DNA of 64,000 nucleotides from Rhizobium sp. RU33A (lineage in GTDB: Bacteria > Pseudomonadota > Alphaproteobacteria > Rhizobiales > Rhizobiaceae): the NCBI RefSeq assembly GCF_900156055.1, contig NZ_FTMQ01000003.1, forward strand, positions 682,001 to 746,000, in the 5' to 3' direction. Positions 1 through 9,528 of this stretch are shown one piece after another. The position numbers were made by a program, and so were the translations under genes. Each line of letters starts with the position of its first letter. The first letter of the stretch is position 1. The notes under the pieces were generated by a model. That model did not search any database. It saw nothing but the letters and a program-made list of their open reading frames with translations, and was not told where the DNA came from.

Positions 1-109
1 GCATCGGCATCAACCGGCCAATTAGACACGCCTCGATAACCTTCGAAGCGGGACCCTGGCCGATACACGCGCTGACCAGCACATTTGTATCGGCCACGAT
101 CCGGATCAT
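1..109 (-). CDS. PIN-domain toxin of a VapC-like family (5' part only)
   Basis: The first 36 codons of a minus-strand gene that runs off the left edge. The translation opens MIRIVADTNVLVSA, the signature start of PIN-domain ribonucleases, with the first catalytic aspartate in ADTN; it continues to GRLMP. The family is a 'putative toxin-antitoxin toxin component' that cleaves RNA using acidic residues and Mg2+. The ATG lies 2 bases beyond the stop of the hydrolase gene at 111, so the two could be co-transcribed. No antitoxin is visible upstream, so the toxin role rests on family membership only. Confidence 0.7.
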   Translation of the reverse strand, partial: MIRIVADTNVLVSACIGQGPASKVIEACLIGRLMPM

Positions 110-110
110 C

Positions 111-788
111 TTACCGGATCCGCTTGGCGGCCGGTTCCGGGACCAGTTCGCCGTCGAGGCGGCGGTCGAGATAGTCTTCGCATTCGCCCATCAGCGTTTC
201 CACCTGGCCGTTGAAGAAGTGGTTCGCACCCGGCACAGTCTTGTGGGTGATCAGGATACCCTTCTGCGTTTTCAGCTTGTCGACGAGGCCAAGCACATCC
301 TTTTCCGGTGCCACCTTGTCACCGTCGCCATTGATGATCAGGCCTGATGACGGACAGGGAGCGAGGAAGGAGAAGTCGTAGATGTTCGGCTGCGGCGCGA
401 TCGACATGAAGCCTTCGATCTCGGGGCGACGCATCAGGAGCTGCATGCCGATCCAGGAGCCGAAGGAATAGCCGGCAACCCAGCAGCTCTTCGAATCCGG
501 ATGCAGGCTTTGCACCCAGTCGAGCGCGGAAGCCGCATCCGACAACTCGCCGGCGCCATGGTCGAATTCGCCCTGGCTGCGGCCGATGCCGCGGAAGTTG
601 AAGCGGAGCGTCGTGAAGCCGCGCTTCTGGAACATGTAGAAAAGCTGGTAGACGATCTGGTTATTCATCGTCCCGCCGAATTGCGGATGCGGATGAAGGA
701 TGATCGCGATCGGTGCGCTCTTTTCCTTGGAGGGTTGATAACGGCCTTCGAGACGACCCGCTGGGCCGTTGAAAATCACTTCGGGCAT
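111..788 (-). CDS. alpha/beta hydrolase, dienelactone-hydrolase-like
   Basis: A 225-residue cytoplasmic protein starting MPEVIFNGPAGRLEG; an in-frame start 42 bases upstream gives a less natural N-terminus. An HPHPQFGGTMNN segment is followed by the nucleophile elbow GYSFGS, an acidic residue in NGDGDKVAP and a late histidine in PGANHFF, giving a complete Ser-Asp-His set. This form is common in rhizobia with no assigned substrate. It is followed at once by the PIN-domain gene and is divergent from the suf operon, sharing the repeat-rich region 789-993. Confidence 0.8.
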   Translation of the reverse strand: MPEVIFNGPAGRLEGRYQPSKEKSAPIAIILHPHPQFGGTMNNQIVYQLFYMFQKRGFTTLRFNFRGIGRSQGEFDHGAGELSDAASALDWVQSLHPDSKSCWVAGYSFGSWIGMQLLMRRPEIEGFMSIAPQPNIYDFSFLAPCPSSGLIINGDGDKVAPEKDVLGLVDKLKTQKGILITHKTVPGANHFFNGQVETLMGECEDYLDRRLDGELVPEPAAKRIR

Positions 789-831
789 TAGGTTCCGGTC
801 CCTGACATTTTTGCGGTTCGTCAACACCAAA

Positions 832-884
832 TTAGAAAGCTGACTTGACGACGCCAGTCAGCTTTTCTAAAACGAAGTTTAGAA
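832..884. promoter_or_regulatory. overlapping inverted repeats upstream of the suf operon (candidate iron/redox operator)
   Basis: A 14-base arm at 832-845 pairs with 856-870 with one bulged T and a 10-base loop. The right arm overlaps a second repeat, TTCTAAA (865-871), N6, TTTAGAA (878-884). TTAGAA or its complement therefore occurs three times in about 50 bases. Inside the first loop, TGA-N9-TCA (846-860) formally fits the RirA operator pattern. In rhizobia the suf operon is controlled by iron regulators (RirA, Irr), so the position is right. The arms are not in the usual convergent Irr spacing, and the assignment is inference. Confidence 0.45.
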
Positions 885-993
885 CCGTTCGAAACTGGAT
901 GGCATCGCATCCGGGGTGAAGGTGTCATAAGGCAAGCCCGGCGGAAATTTCAAGGAAAATGCGCCGCCGAACGCATGGGAGTCCGAAGCCAGG

Positions 994-2160
994 ATGGCTG
1001 TTGAGCGCATCTATCTCGACTGGAACGCCACCGCACCCCTTCTGGGCGCGGCGCGCGACGCCATGCTCGATACGCTTGCCATGCCCGGCAACCCGTCTTC
1101 CGTGCATGCCGAAGGGCGCGCGGCGCGTGCTGTCATAGAAAAGGCGCGCCGCGAGGTGGCGACTCTCGTTGGTGCCGAGCCGGCGCATGTGACCTTTACC
1201 GCCAGCGCCACGGAAGCCGCAAACCACGTGCTTTCGCCCGTATACCGGATGGGCAAGTCCCGGGTGGCGGTCGGTCGGCTCTATGTCTCGGCGATCGAAC
1301 ATCCGGCCATTCGCGCCGGCGGGCGTTTCCCGGCCGATCGGGTGAGCGAGATCGCGGTCACCCGACATGGTGTGATCGATCTCGACGCTCTCTCGGCAAC
1401 GCTGGCCGCGCACGATCCGGCCGAAGGGCTGCCCCTGGTCGCCATCATGCTGGTCAATAACGAGACGGGCATCATTCAACCGATCCGGGACATCTCAGCC
1501 GTCGTAAAGAAGTTTGGCGGGCTGCTGGTCGTGGATGCCGTGCAGGCGGCAGGTCGCATGCAGCTGTCGATCACCAATTTGGGTGCGGACTTCCTGATCC
1601 TCTCGGCTCACAAACTCGGCGGCCCCAAGGGTGTCGGCGCACTGGTATCCCGGGGTGAAACACTGATGCCGGAACCGCTTGTGCGTGGTGGTGGCCAGGA
1701 AAAGGGCCATCGGGCCGGCACGGAAAATCTGGCTGCGATCGCCGCATTCGGTGCAGCTGCGCGGGTGATGGTGGCGGATCTGTTGGAGCGCAATGCAACG
1801 ATTGCTGCGTTGCGTGACCGCGCTGAAGCCGGAATGAGTTCGGCCGCTCCGGATACCGTCATCTACGGCGACGGCTGCGAGCGGGTTGGCAATACGAGTT
1901 TCTTCCATCTGCCGGGGCTGAAGGCGGAAACCGGACAGATCGCCTTCGATCTCGAAGGCATTGCACTGTCGGCCGGCGCCGCGTGCTCGTCGGGCAAGGT
2001 GGGCGCGAGCCATGTGCTGACCGCCATGGGTGAGGATGCCGCGACCGGAGCCTTGCGCCTGTCGATCGGTCCCTCCACGACGGAGGCTGATATAGACCGC
2101 TTCATCTTGATCTTTGCCAAGATCGCGGCGCGACGAAAACTGGCGGGAAAAGCCGCCTGA
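994..2160 (+). CDS. cysteine desulfurase, NifS/IscS type (SufS2 position)
   Basis: A 388-residue class-V PLP aminotransferase that removes sulfur from cysteine to supply Fe-S cluster assembly. The PLP lysine is in LSAHKLGGPKG and the persulfide cysteine in SAGAACSSG, in the loop type of IscS/NifS rather than the RAGTHC form of SufS. It is the first gene of the operon; sufB follows after about 140 bases. In R. leguminosarum the equivalent gene heads a sufS2BCDS1XA operon, so the genome keeps two desulfurases in one unit. The ATG at 994 opens directly into the family's N-terminus (RIYLDWNATAP). Confidence 0.9.
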   Translation: MAVERIYLDWNATAPLLGAARDAMLDTLAMPGNPSSVHAEGRAARAVIEKARREVATLVGAEPAHVTFTASATEAANHVLSPVYRMGKSRVAVGRLYVSAIEHPAIRAGGRFPADRVSEIAVTRHGVIDLDALSATLAAHDPAEGLPLVAIMLVNNETGIIQPIRDISAVVKKFGGLLVVDAVQAAGRMQLSITNLGADFLILSAHKLGGPKGVGALVSRGETLMPEPLVRGGGQEKGHRAGTENLAAIAAFGAAARVMVADLLERNATIAALRDRAEAGMSSAAPDTVIYGDGCERVGNTSFFHLPGLKAETGQIAFDLEGIALSAGAACSSGKVGASHVLTAMGEDAATGALRLSIGPSTTEADIDRFILIFAKIAARRKLAGKAA

Positions 2161-2301
2161 GGCGGCAAAAATCCGCGTCGACCATCGTTTTTCCCTTGCC
2201 AAGAGGGGTGAAAAGATGGCTCGGGAACCTTAAGTAAGGCGGGTCACCGCCCAACGTTAACAAGCTGCCGGAATTTGGCCCGGCAAGATTGGAGAACGAC
2301 C

Positions 2302-3771
2302 ATGGCTGCTGTGCAGGAAACGATCGATCAGGTCCGCCAGATCGATGTGGATCAGTACAAGTATGGTTTTGAAACCACCATCGAAGTAGACAAGGCCCCG
2401 AAGGGCCTCTCGGAAGACATCGTCCGTTTCATTTCGGCAAAAAAGAACGAACCGGAATGGATGCTTGAATGGCGCCTCGACGCCTACAGGCGCTGGCTGA
2501 CGATGGTCGAGCCTACCTGGGCGCGCGTCGATTATCCGAAGATCGACTTCAACGACATCTATTACTACGCCGCGCCGAAGAGCACAGCCGGCCCGACCAC
2601 GATCGACGACGTCGATCCGGAACTTTTGAAGGTCTATGAGAAGCTCGGTATTCCCCTGCGCGAGCAGGAAATGCTGGCCGGCGTCCAGACCTCGAAGATC
2701 GCCGTCGATGCCGTTTTCGATTCGGTGTCGGTCGTCACGACCTTCAAGGCCGAATTGATGAAGGCCGGCGTGATCTTCATGTCGATCTCGGAGGCCATCC
2801 GCGAATATCCGGATCTGGTGAAGAAATATCTCGGCTCGGTCGTTCCGGTCACGGACAATTATTATGCGACGCTGAACTGCGCCGTCTTCACCGACGGCTC
2901 CTTCGTCTACATTCCGAAGGGCGTTCGCTGCCCGATGGAGCTGTCAACCTATTTCCGCATCAACGAGAAGAACACCGGCCAGTTCGAGCGCACGCTGATC
3001 ATCGCGGAAGAAGGCGCCTACGTCTCCTATCTCGAAGGCTGCACGGCGCCCCAGCGCGACGAAAACCAGCTGCACGCAGCCGTCGTCGAACTCGTTGCCA
3101 TGGATGACGCCGAGATCAAGTATTCGACCGTCCAGAACTGGTATCCGGGCGACAAGGACGGCAAGGGTGGTATCTACAACTTCGTCACCAAGCGTGGCGA
3201 CTGCCGGGGCGACCGCTCCAAGATCTCCTGGACCCAGGTCGAAACCGGCTCGGCCATCACCTGGAAATACCCGTCCTGCATTCTGCGCGGCGATGACAGC
3301 CAGGGCGAGTTCTACTCGATCGCCGTCTCCAACGGCCATCAGCAGGTCGACAGTGGCACCAAGATGATCCATCTCGGCAAGAACACCAAGAGCCGGATCA
3401 TCTCCAAGGGCATCTCGGCCGGTGTGTCGCAGAACACCTATCGCGGCCAGGTCTCGATGCACCGCAAGGCGGAAAACGCCCGCAACTTCACCAATTGCGA
3501 TTCGCTCCTGATCGGTGACACCTGCGGCGCGCATACCGTGCCCTACATTGAGGTGAAGAACTCGACAGCCAAGGTAGAACACGAGGCGACCACCTCGAAG
3601 ATCTCCGAGGACCAGAAGTTCTACGCCATGCAGCGTGGCATCCCGGAAGAAGAAGCGATCGCCCTGATCGTCAACGGCTTCGTCCGCGACGTTATCCAGC
3701 AGCTGCCGATGGAATTCGCGGTTGAAGCGCAGAAGCTGATCAACATCTCGCTTGAGGGTTCTGTCGGCTAA
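2302..3771 (+). CDS. sufB: Fe-S cluster scaffold subunit SufB
   Basis: A 489-residue SufB, core of the SufBCD scaffold on which Fe-S clusters are built. Start [10 protein letters not shown] has a good ribosome site (GGAG, near 2291). The C-terminal beta-helix region carries the conserved CGAHTVPY and [10 protein letters not shown] segments and the late RGIPEEEA motif typical of SufB/SufD. It is full length and sits between the desulfurase and sufC in the standard order. SufB should pair with SufD (4626-5903) and be powered by SufC. Confidence 0.97.
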   Translation: MAAVQETIDQVRQIDVDQYKYGFETTIEVDKAPKGLSEDIVRFISAKKNEPEWMLEWRLDAYRRWLTMVEPTWARVDYPKIDFNDIYYYAAPKSTAGPTTIDDVDPELLKVYEKLGIPLREQEMLAGVQTSKIAVDAVFDSVSVVTTFKAELMKAGVIFMSISEAIREYPDLVKKYLGSVVPVTDNYYATLNCAVFTDGSFVYIPKGVRCPMELSTYFRINEKNTGQFERTLIIAEEGAYVSYLEGCTAPQRDENQLHAAVVELVAMDDAEIKYSTVQNWYPGDKDGKGGIYNFVTKRGDCRGDRSKISWTQVETGSAITWKYPSCILRGDDSQGEFYSIAVSNGHQQVDSGTKMIHLGKNTKSRIISKGISAGVSQNTYRGQVSMHRKAENARNFTNCDSLLIGDTCGAHTVPYIEVKNSTAKVEHEATTSKISEDQKFYAMQRGIPEEEAIALIVNGFVRDVIQQLPMEFAVEAQKLINISLEGSVG

Positions 3772-3839
3772 GGTCGACCACCCGCTCACTCATTTCTCTG
3801 CGCTTCGCGCGTTACCCATTCGTCCGAAAGGATTTGTCC

Positions 3840-4595
3840 ATGCTTGAAATTCGCAATCTCCATGCCCGCATTGCCGAAGACGGCACTGAAATCATCAAGG
3901 GCCTGAACCTCACCGTGAAGGCCGGCGAAGTGGCTGCCATCATGGGCCCGAACGGTTCCGGCAAGTCGACGCTGTCCTACATCCTGTCGGGTCGTGAAGA
4001 CTATGAAGTCACCGAAGGCGACATCCTGTATAACGGAGAGAGCATTCTCGAACTCGACCCGGCCGAGCGCGCTGCCAAGGGCATCTTCCTGGCCTTCCAG
4101 TATCCGGTCGAAATCCCGGGTGTTGCCACCATGCAGTTCCTCAAGGTCGCGATGAATTCGCAGCGCAAGGCGCGTGGCGAAGACGAGCTGACAACGCCGG
4201 AATTCATCCGCCGCGTCAAGGAAGCTGCTGGCGAGTTGAAGATCAATCCAGACATGCTGAAGCGTCCGCTCAATGTCGGATTCTCCGGCGGTGAGAAGAA
4301 GCGCGCCGAGATCCTGCAGATGGCGCTGCTCGAGCCGAAGCTCTGCATTCTAGACGAAACCGATTCTGGCCTCGACATCGATGCGCTGAAGATCGTCGCT
4401 GATGGCGTCAACGCGCTGAAGCGCCCGGATCGTGCAACCGTCGTGATCACCCACTACCAGCGCCTGCTCGACTACATCGTGCCGGATAGCGTGCACGTCC
4501 TCTACAAGGGCCAGATCATCAAGTCGGGCGACAAGAGCCTGGCGCTTGAACTCGAAGCCAACGGTTATGCCGACATCACCGGTCAGGCAGCCTAA
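3840..4595 (+). CDS. sufC: Fe-S assembly ATPase SufC
   Basis: A 251-residue ABC-type ATPase acting in the cytosol, not in transport. It has Walker A GPNGSGKST, the ABC signature FSGGEKKR and Walker B LCILDETDSGLD. The start MLEIRNLHA at 3840 follows an AAAGGA ribosome site; TTG at 3834 is less likely. SufC drives the conformational changes of SufB and SufD. Spacing is 68 bases from sufB and 30 bases to sufD, consistent with one operon. Confidence 0.97.
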   Translation: MLEIRNLHARIAEDGTEIIKGLNLTVKAGEVAAIMGPNGSGKSTLSYILSGREDYEVTEGDILYNGESILELDPAERAAKGIFLAFQYPVEIPGVATMQFLKVAMNSQRKARGEDELTTPEFIRRVKEAAGELKINPDMLKRPLNVGFSGGEKKRAEILQMALLEPKLCILDETDSGLDIDALKIVADGVNALKRPDRATVVITHYQRLLDYIVPDSVHVLYKGQIIKSGDKSLALELEANGYADITGQAA

Positions 4596-4625
4596 GCGGT
4601 TTCAAGTTTTAAAGGAGTTGCAACG

Positions 4626-5903
4626 ATGACATTGCAAGCGGCCAACCGGCTCACCGTAGCCGAGACCCAGCTCATCGACGCCTATACCAACCAGATCGGC
4701 AGTCTGCCCGGCGATGGCGCCGTGCTTTTGAAGCGCGATGGCCTGTTCGACGCCCTGAAGCGTCAGGGCCTGCCAACCCGCCGCGTCGAGACCTTCCACT
4801 ATACGGACCTCAAGGCGCTGCTGCGCGCGCTGCCGGCTGAAGAGCCACAGGCGGTCGCCAAGGCGATCAGTTCACTGGTTTCGGGCGCAACCGTGCTCAA
4901 CGTCCTCCAGGGCGTGGCTGAGGTGCCGGCATCGCTGCCGGAAGGTCTTGCGGTTTCGCTCTATCGCGATGCGCTGACGAATGGTGATGCAGCCGAAGGC
5001 CTGACGGCCTTCAACGCCGACGACACGATCGGGCGCCTGAACGGCGCCTTCGTGCGCGACGGCTTCACGCTCGACGTGGCCGAGGACGCTGAAATAGAAG
5101 CCCCGATCGAACTGCAGTCGGTGCATGCCGCCGGCCAGCTGCATCTGCGTTTCCCTGCCACCTTCGGCAAGGGGTCCAAGGCGACCGTCATCGAGCGCCA
5201 TGTCGGCCAGAGCGGTTCGGCGGCACTCGCCTCAGTTATCGCCGATCTGAAGCTGGGTGAGGGCGCCGAGATCACCTGGATCATCCTGCAGGGCGAAGGC
5301 GATGCCGATACGCATCTTGCCCAGATCCGCGCAGAGCTCGGCACCGACGCCAAGTTCCGGCTGTTCATCATCAATGCCGGCGGCAAGCTGGTGCGCCAGG
5401 AAGTGCATGTGAAGACGGCTGGCGAAGGCTCCGACTTCATGATGCGCGCGGTCAATCTGCTTGGCGGTGACACCCATACCGACGTCACCATGACGCTCGG
5501 CCACGACGTGCCGAATACCACCTCGACGGAAATCATCCGCAACGTTGTCTTCGATCGCGCCCGCGGCGTTTTCCAGGGCATGATCCGGGTTGCCCCGGAC
5601 GCCCAGAAGACCGATGCCCGCATGGCCTGCAACACGCTGCTGATGTCTGATGATTGCGAGTTTTCGGTCAAACCTGAACTCGAAATCTTCGCCGACGACG
5701 TACAGTGCGCCCATGGCGCGACGGTTGCCGACATCGAGAAGAGCCATCTCTACTACCTGATGTCGCGCGGCATTCCGGAAAAGAAGGCGCGTGCGCTGCT
5801 GATCAACGGCTTCGTCGCCGAAATCGTCGAGGAGCTCGAAAACGAGCCGCTCGTCGAGGCCCTGGAAGAGATCATCACCGACTGGCTGGAGCATCATGGC
5901 TGA
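4626..5903 (+). CDS. sufD: Fe-S cluster scaffold subunit SufD
   Basis: A 425-residue partner of SufB in the SufBC2D complex. The C-terminus has the family sequence CAHGATVADIEKSHLYYLMSRGIPE. A strong AAAGGAG site lies just before the ATG at 4626. Sequence is less conserved than SufB in the N-terminal half, as usual. The 3' end overlaps sufS by 8 bases, implying translational coupling of scaffold and desulfurase. Confidence 0.95.
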   Translation: MTLQAANRLTVAETQLIDAYTNQIGSLPGDGAVLLKRDGLFDALKRQGLPTRRVETFHYTDLKALLRALPAEEPQAVAKAISSLVSGATVLNVLQGVAEVPASLPEGLAVSLYRDALTNGDAAEGLTAFNADDTIGRLNGAFVRDGFTLDVAEDAEIEAPIELQSVHAAGQLHLRFPATFGKGSKATVIERHVGQSGSAALASVIADLKLGEGAEITWIILQGEGDADTHLAQIRAELGTDAKFRLFIINAGGKLVRQEVHVKTAGEGSDFMMRAVNLLGGDTHTDVTMTLGHDVPNTTSTEIIRNVVFDRARGVFQGMIRVAPDAQKTDARMACNTLLMSDDCEFSVKPELEIFADDVQCAHGATVADIEKSHLYYLMSRGIPEKKARALLINGFVAEIVEELENEPLVEALEEIITDWLEHHG

Positions 5904-7140
5904 CACGATCGCGGCACGGACAGGATACGACGTTGAGGCCGTGCGCCGGGATTTCCCGATCCTGTCGCGCGAGGTCTATGGCAAGCCGCTGGTGTATCTC
6001 GACAACGCGGCCTCCTCGCAGAAGCCGCAAAGCGTCATCGATGCGGTCAGCCACGCCTATTCACATGAATATGCGAACGTGCATCGTGGCCTGCATTTCC
6101 TGTCCAACGCCGCGACGGACGCCTATGAAGCGGCGCGCGAAAAGGTGCGCCGTTTTCTCAATGCCCCTTCGATCGACGAGGTGATCTTCACCAAGTCCTC
6201 GACGGAAGCGATCAACACGGTCGCCTATGGCTGGGGCATGAAGCATATCGGCGAGGGCGACGAGATCGTGCTCTCGATCATGGAGCATCACTCTAATATC
6301 GTGCCCTGGCATTTCCTGCGGGAACGCAAGGGCGCCAAGCTTGTCTGGGCCCCGGTGACCGATGACGGCGCCTTCGACATGGAAGCCTTCGTCGGCTGCT
6401 TGACCGAGCGTACCAAGCTGATCGCCATCACCCATATGTCGAATGCTCTCGGCACGGTCGTGCCGATCAAGGAGGTCTGCCGCATCGCCCATGAGCGTGG
6501 CATCGCCGTCATGGTCGATGGCAGCCAAGGTGCTGTCCACATGCCCCTCGATGTCCAGGATCTCGGCTGCGACTGGTATGCGGTGACAGGCCACAAGCTC
6601 TACGGTCCCTCGGGCATCGGCGTGCTCTGGGGCAAGATGGACCGCTTGAAGGATATGGACCCCTTCATGGGCGGCGGTGAGATGATCATCGAAGTCGCCG
6701 AAGACCGCGTCACCTATAACGAGCCGCCGCATCGTTTCGAGGCCGGCACGCCGCCGATCGTTCAGGCGATTGGTCTCGGCTATGCGCTCGATTACATGGA
6801 AAGCCTTGGGCGCTCAGCGATTGCAGCCCATGAGGAAAGCCTGCGCGCCTATGCACATGAGCGTCTCTCGGCGATCAATTCGCTGCGCATCATCGGCAAT
6901 GCACCGGGCAAGGGGGCGATCTTCTCCTTTGAACTCGCCGGTATTCATGCCCATGATGTCTCCACCATGATCGACCGTCGCGGCGTTGCCGTTCGCGCCG
7001 GAACCCATTGCGCCCAGCCGCTGCTCGCCCGTTTCGGCGTGACTTCCACTTGCCGGGCGTCGTTCGGTCTCTATAACACAAGGGAAGAAGTCGATGCGCT
7101 GGCGGACGCGCTGGATTACGCCCGCAGCTTCTTCGCCTGA
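5896..7140 (+). CDS. sufS: cysteine desulfurase SufS
   Basis: A 414-residue SufS-type desulfurase. The PLP lysine is in TGHKLYGPSG and the active cysteine in RAGTHCAQPLL, the group II pattern. Start MADTIAARTG overlaps sufD by 8 bases. It is the second desulfurase of the operon after the NifS-type gene at 994. Group II enzymes usually need a sulfur acceptor such as SufE or SufU; none is seen in this operon. Confidence 0.96.
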   Translation: MADTIAARTGYDVEAVRRDFPILSREVYGKPLVYLDNAASSQKPQSVIDAVSHAYSHEYANVHRGLHFLSNAATDAYEAAREKVRRFLNAPSIDEVIFTKSSTEAINTVAYGWGMKHIGEGDEIVLSIMEHHSNIVPWHFLRERKGAKLVWAPVTDDGAFDMEAFVGCLTERTKLIAITHMSNALGTVVPIKEVCRIAHERGIAVMVDGSQGAVHMPLDVQDLGCDWYAVTGHKLYGPSGIGVLWGKMDRLKDMDPFMGGGEMIIEVAEDRVTYNEPPHRFEAGTPPIVQAIGLGYALDYMESLGRSAIAAHEESLRAYAHERLSAINSLRIIGNAPGKGAIFSFELAGIHAHDVSTMIDRRGVAVRAGTHCAQPLLARFGVTSTCRASFGLYNTREEVDALADALDYARSFFA

Positions 7141-7143
7141 GGA

Positions 7144-7527
7144 ATGAACACCATGAGTGACACCGAAACCAAGCCCGATGTCCGTGACGGCATCATCCAC
7201 ACCGCGATCCCGGCGGACGAAGTCGCCCGCCTGTCGGACGATATCGTCGCCGCGCTGAAGACGGTTTATGACCCGGAAATTCCCTCCGACATCTTCGAAC
7301 TCGGCCTGATCTACAAGATCGACATTGAAGACGATCGCACGGTGAAGATCGTCATGACGCTCACGGCACCCGGTTGCCCGGTTGCTGGCGAAATGCCGGG
7401 CTGGGTGGAAAATGCCGTCGGGTCGGTCGAGGGCGTATCCGGTGTCGAGGTCGAGATGAGCTTCGATCCGCCATGGACGCCGGACCGCATGTCCGAAGAG
7501 GCGCAGGTCGCCGTCGGCTGGTACTGA
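7144..7527 (+). CDS. SUF system DUF59/MIP18 protein (SufX/SufT)
   Basis: A 127-residue DUF59 protein; an internal start at 7153 (MSDTETKPD) is equally possible. The conserved core VYDPEIPSDIFELGLIYK and the loop APGCPVAGEMPGW, with its cysteine, mark the MIP18/SufT family, which helps mature Fe-S proteins. It begins 3 bases after sufS. In rhizobial suf operons this gene is normally followed directly by sufA; here it is followed by a terminator and the opposing rut genes. Confidence 0.9.
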   Translation: MNTMSDTETKPDVRDGIIHTAIPADEVARLSDDIVAALKTVYDPEIPSDIFELGLIYKIDIEDDRTVKIVMTLTAPGCPVAGEMPGWVENAVGSVEGVSGVEVEMSFDPPWTPDRMSEEAQVAVGWY

Positions 7528-7546
7528 GAGAATTAGGAAATCAACG

Positions 7547-7574
7547 AAACGGCCCGCCTCACGCGGGCCGTTTT
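7547..7574. terminator. shared terminator between suf and rut
   Basis: A perfect 11-base stem (7547-7557 with 7563-7573) around a 5-base loop, with TTTT on the plus side and AAA on the other. It lies between two convergent genes and can stop transcription from either side: suf from the left, rut from the right. Confidence 0.85.
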
Positions 7575-7592
7575 GCGTTTAGGCACAGCTGT

Positions 7593-8114
7593 TTAGACGG
7601 TGCGATAGCCGCGGTCGAAATAGACGAGAGCCTGACCCTCTTCGCGAGTAGTGACGTCGAGGACTTCGCAGAACAGAACGTCATGCGTCTTTCCGTCATG
7701 CACTTCGGAGATCCGGCATTCAAAGGAGACGAGGGCGTCAGCGAGACGCGGCGTGCCGGTCTCTGTCGTCTCCCAGCTGGCGGCGGCAAAGCGTTCATCG
7801 ACCGGCGTCTTCCCGCCAAAGAGGCGGCTGACGGGTTCATGCTCGGCGGCAAGCACATTGACCGAAACCAAGCCGTTGGCCCTGACAGCGGGATAGGCGG
7901 ACGAGCCCTTGTTGAGGCAGACGAGCAGCGTCGGGGGATTGTCCGAAACGCTGGTGACGGCAGTCGCGGCAAAGCCCGCACGTCCGGCGGGGCCATCCGT
8001 GGTGACGATGGTGACGGCTGCGGCGAGGCGGGCCATGCCGTTGCGATAAGCCGCACTCACTTCCGGCGAGCTGCCTTCGGCTGCGACAGGGGCGATGGTC
8101 TTCGTGGCCAGCAT
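7593..8114 (-). CDS. rutF: flavin reductase RutF
   Basis: A 173-residue flavin reductase-like protein that supplies reduced FMN to the RutA monooxygenase. The sequence ([41 protein letters not shown]) is typical of RutF/HpaC FMN-binding split-barrel proteins. It is the last gene of the minus-strand rut unit, 11 bases after rutD. Identity is supported by the neighbouring rutA, rutB, rutC and rutD. Confidence 0.9.
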   Translation of the reverse strand: MLATKTIAPVAAEGSSPEVSAAYRNGMARLAAAVTIVTTDGPAGRAGFAATAVTSVSDNPPTLLVCLNKGSSAYPAVRANGLVSVNVLAAEHEPVSRLFGGKTPVDERFAAASWETTETGTPRLADALVSFECRISEVHDGKTHDVLFCEVLDVTTREEGQALVYFDRGYRTV

Positions 8115-8125
8115 GGGTGTTTCCT

Positions 8126-8911
8126 TCAGGCGTGTTCGAGGGTCAACAGAAAGTCGATCACCGCGCTGTTGAATGTTTGCGGATAGGTGACGTTGACGGC
8201 GTGTCCACCGGCGACGGTGAGTACGAGATTTGCGTTTGGCAGGCCTTCGGCAAGGCGCAGCGACCGCGAATAGGGGACGAGCAGGTCGTCACGGGTGGCG
8301 ATGACCAGAGTCGGCGTGCCGATCTCGCCGAGGCGGTCATCGACGTCGAAGGCGCGCAGCGCCGCGATGCGGCGCAGAATGTTGTCGCGTCCCTGGAAAT
8401 GGGCGAGCGCATGGGCCTCTTCCGCCGCCATCTTTTCCGGGTTTTCCGCCATGTAGATGGCCGGATAGAGGAAGAGCGGCTGTGCCTTGACGAAGGCTTC
8501 GACACCGGCGTTTTCCAGGAGCGAAATGCGCACGTCAAAGCAGCGCCCGGAATGCGGATCGGCCTTGCTCCAGGCATTGATCAGCACGAGGCTTTCGATC
8601 AGCTCCGGTTGGCGCATGGCCAGATCCAGCCCGATCAGGCCACCCAGCGCATGACCCATAAAGTGGAATTTTTCAAGCTTCAGCGTGTCGACGATCTCCA
8701 GCACGTCATCGGCCATGGCGGAGATGCCGCCGTCCTCGGGCACCGTGCCACCGGTCTTGCCGCAGCCGCGATGGTCATAGGTGATGACGCGGAACCGCTC
8801 GGAGAGGGCAGGGATCTGCGGTGCCCAATAGCCGCCAGAGCCGCCGAGGCCTGACGAAAGCAGGATGGTCGGTGCATCGGGGGAGGTCAGGCCGTGAATA
8901 TCGTAATGCAT
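8126..8911 (-). CDS. rutD: aminoacrylate hydrolase-like protein RutD
   Basis: A 261-residue alpha/beta hydrolase. The N-terminus [20 protein letters not shown], an oxyanion-hole loop ([11 protein letters not shown]) and GHALGG at the elbow position match RutD, which speeds decay of aminoacrylate in the Rut pathway. The elbow has alanine where classic hydrolases have serine (GHALGG), as RutD members often do. It is separated from rutC by 193 bases holding a repeat element. Confidence 0.88.
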   Translation of the reverse strand: MHYDIHGLTSPDAPTILLSSGLGGSGGYWAPQIPALSERFRVITYDHRGCGKTGGTVPEDGGISAMADDVLEIVDTLKLEKFHFMGHALGGLIGLDLAMRQPELIESLVLINAWSKADPHSGRCFDVRISLLENAGVEAFVKAQPLFLYPAIYMAENPEKMAAEEAHALAHFQGRDNILRRIAALRAFDVDDRLGEIGTPTLVIATRDDLLVPYSRSLRLAEGLPNANLVLTVAGGHAVNVTYPQTFNSAVIDFLLTLEHA

Positions 8912-8931
8912 GCGTTTGTGCTCTGGCTTTG

Positions 8932-9091
8932 CCCCTCACCCTGACCCTCTCCCCGCAGGCGGGGAGAGGGGATGGCCACCCTTTGCGTAGGAAGGCCTTC
9001 GGTGATGCAGGCGGTTTGCGGTCTGGTCCCTTCTCCCCGCGCTTGGGGAGAAGGTGGCGCCCTTCGACAGGCTCAGGAGGCGGATGAGGGG
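8932..9091. repeat. RIME-like intergenic repeat between rutC and rutD
   Basis: A 160-base block flanked by CCCCTCACC and GATGAGGGG. It holds two GC-rich palindromes, CTCTCCCCGC/GCGGGGAGAG near 8950 and CTTCTCCCCGCGC/TTGGGGAGAAG near 9031. Composition and layout match the mosaic intergenic repeats (RIME type) of Rhizobium and Agrobacterium. It splits what is otherwise a tight operon and could form strong RNA hairpins between rutC and rutD. Family assignment is from memory of the motif. Confidence 0.65.
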
Positions 9092-9104
9092 CGATCCTTA
9101 CCGA

Positions 9105-9494
9105 TCACTTCTTCCCGATATGCGCGACCGTCGCGATCTCGACCAGTGCATCTGGCTTCACCAGCCCGCATTGCACGCAGTAGCGCGCCGGCTCGTTGCT
9201 CGGGAAATATTCCGCATAGACCTTGTTCACCGCCTGGTAGTTGGCCCAGTCGGTGACGAAGATATGGTTCATGGTCACGTCTTGCATGGTACCGCCGGCT
9301 GTCTCGATGACGGACTTGATCGTCTCCAGCACATGGCGTGTTTGTGCGCTCGCATCGCCGACATGCACGACGTTGTTGTCCTTGTCGAAGGGAAGGGTCC
9401 CCGAGACGTAGAGGATGCCATCGGCTAGCGTGCCGGGCGAATAGGGGGCAAGCGGCTTGGATGTGCCTTCGGGAACGACGATGGTCTTGGGCAT
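9105..9494 (-). CDS. rutC: RidA-family protein RutC
   Basis: A 129-residue RidA/YjgF-family protein starting [21 protein letters not shown], the classic RutC N-terminus. RutC is thought to act on the 3-aminoacrylate peracid or aminoacrylate formed after ring opening. The family signature region near residue 100 ([20 protein letters not shown]) includes the conserved arginine. Preceded by rutB after 34 bases. Confidence 0.92.
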   Translation of the reverse strand: MPKTIVVPEGTSKPLAPYSPGTLADGILYVSGTLPFDKDNNVVHVGDASAQTRHVLETIKSVIETAGGTMQDVTMNHIFVTDWANYQAVNKVYAEYFPSNEPARYCVQCGLVKPDALVEIATVAHIGKK

Positions 9495-9528
9495 TCTCAC
9501 TCTCTCCGTTTGTTGAATGGTGATGGGT

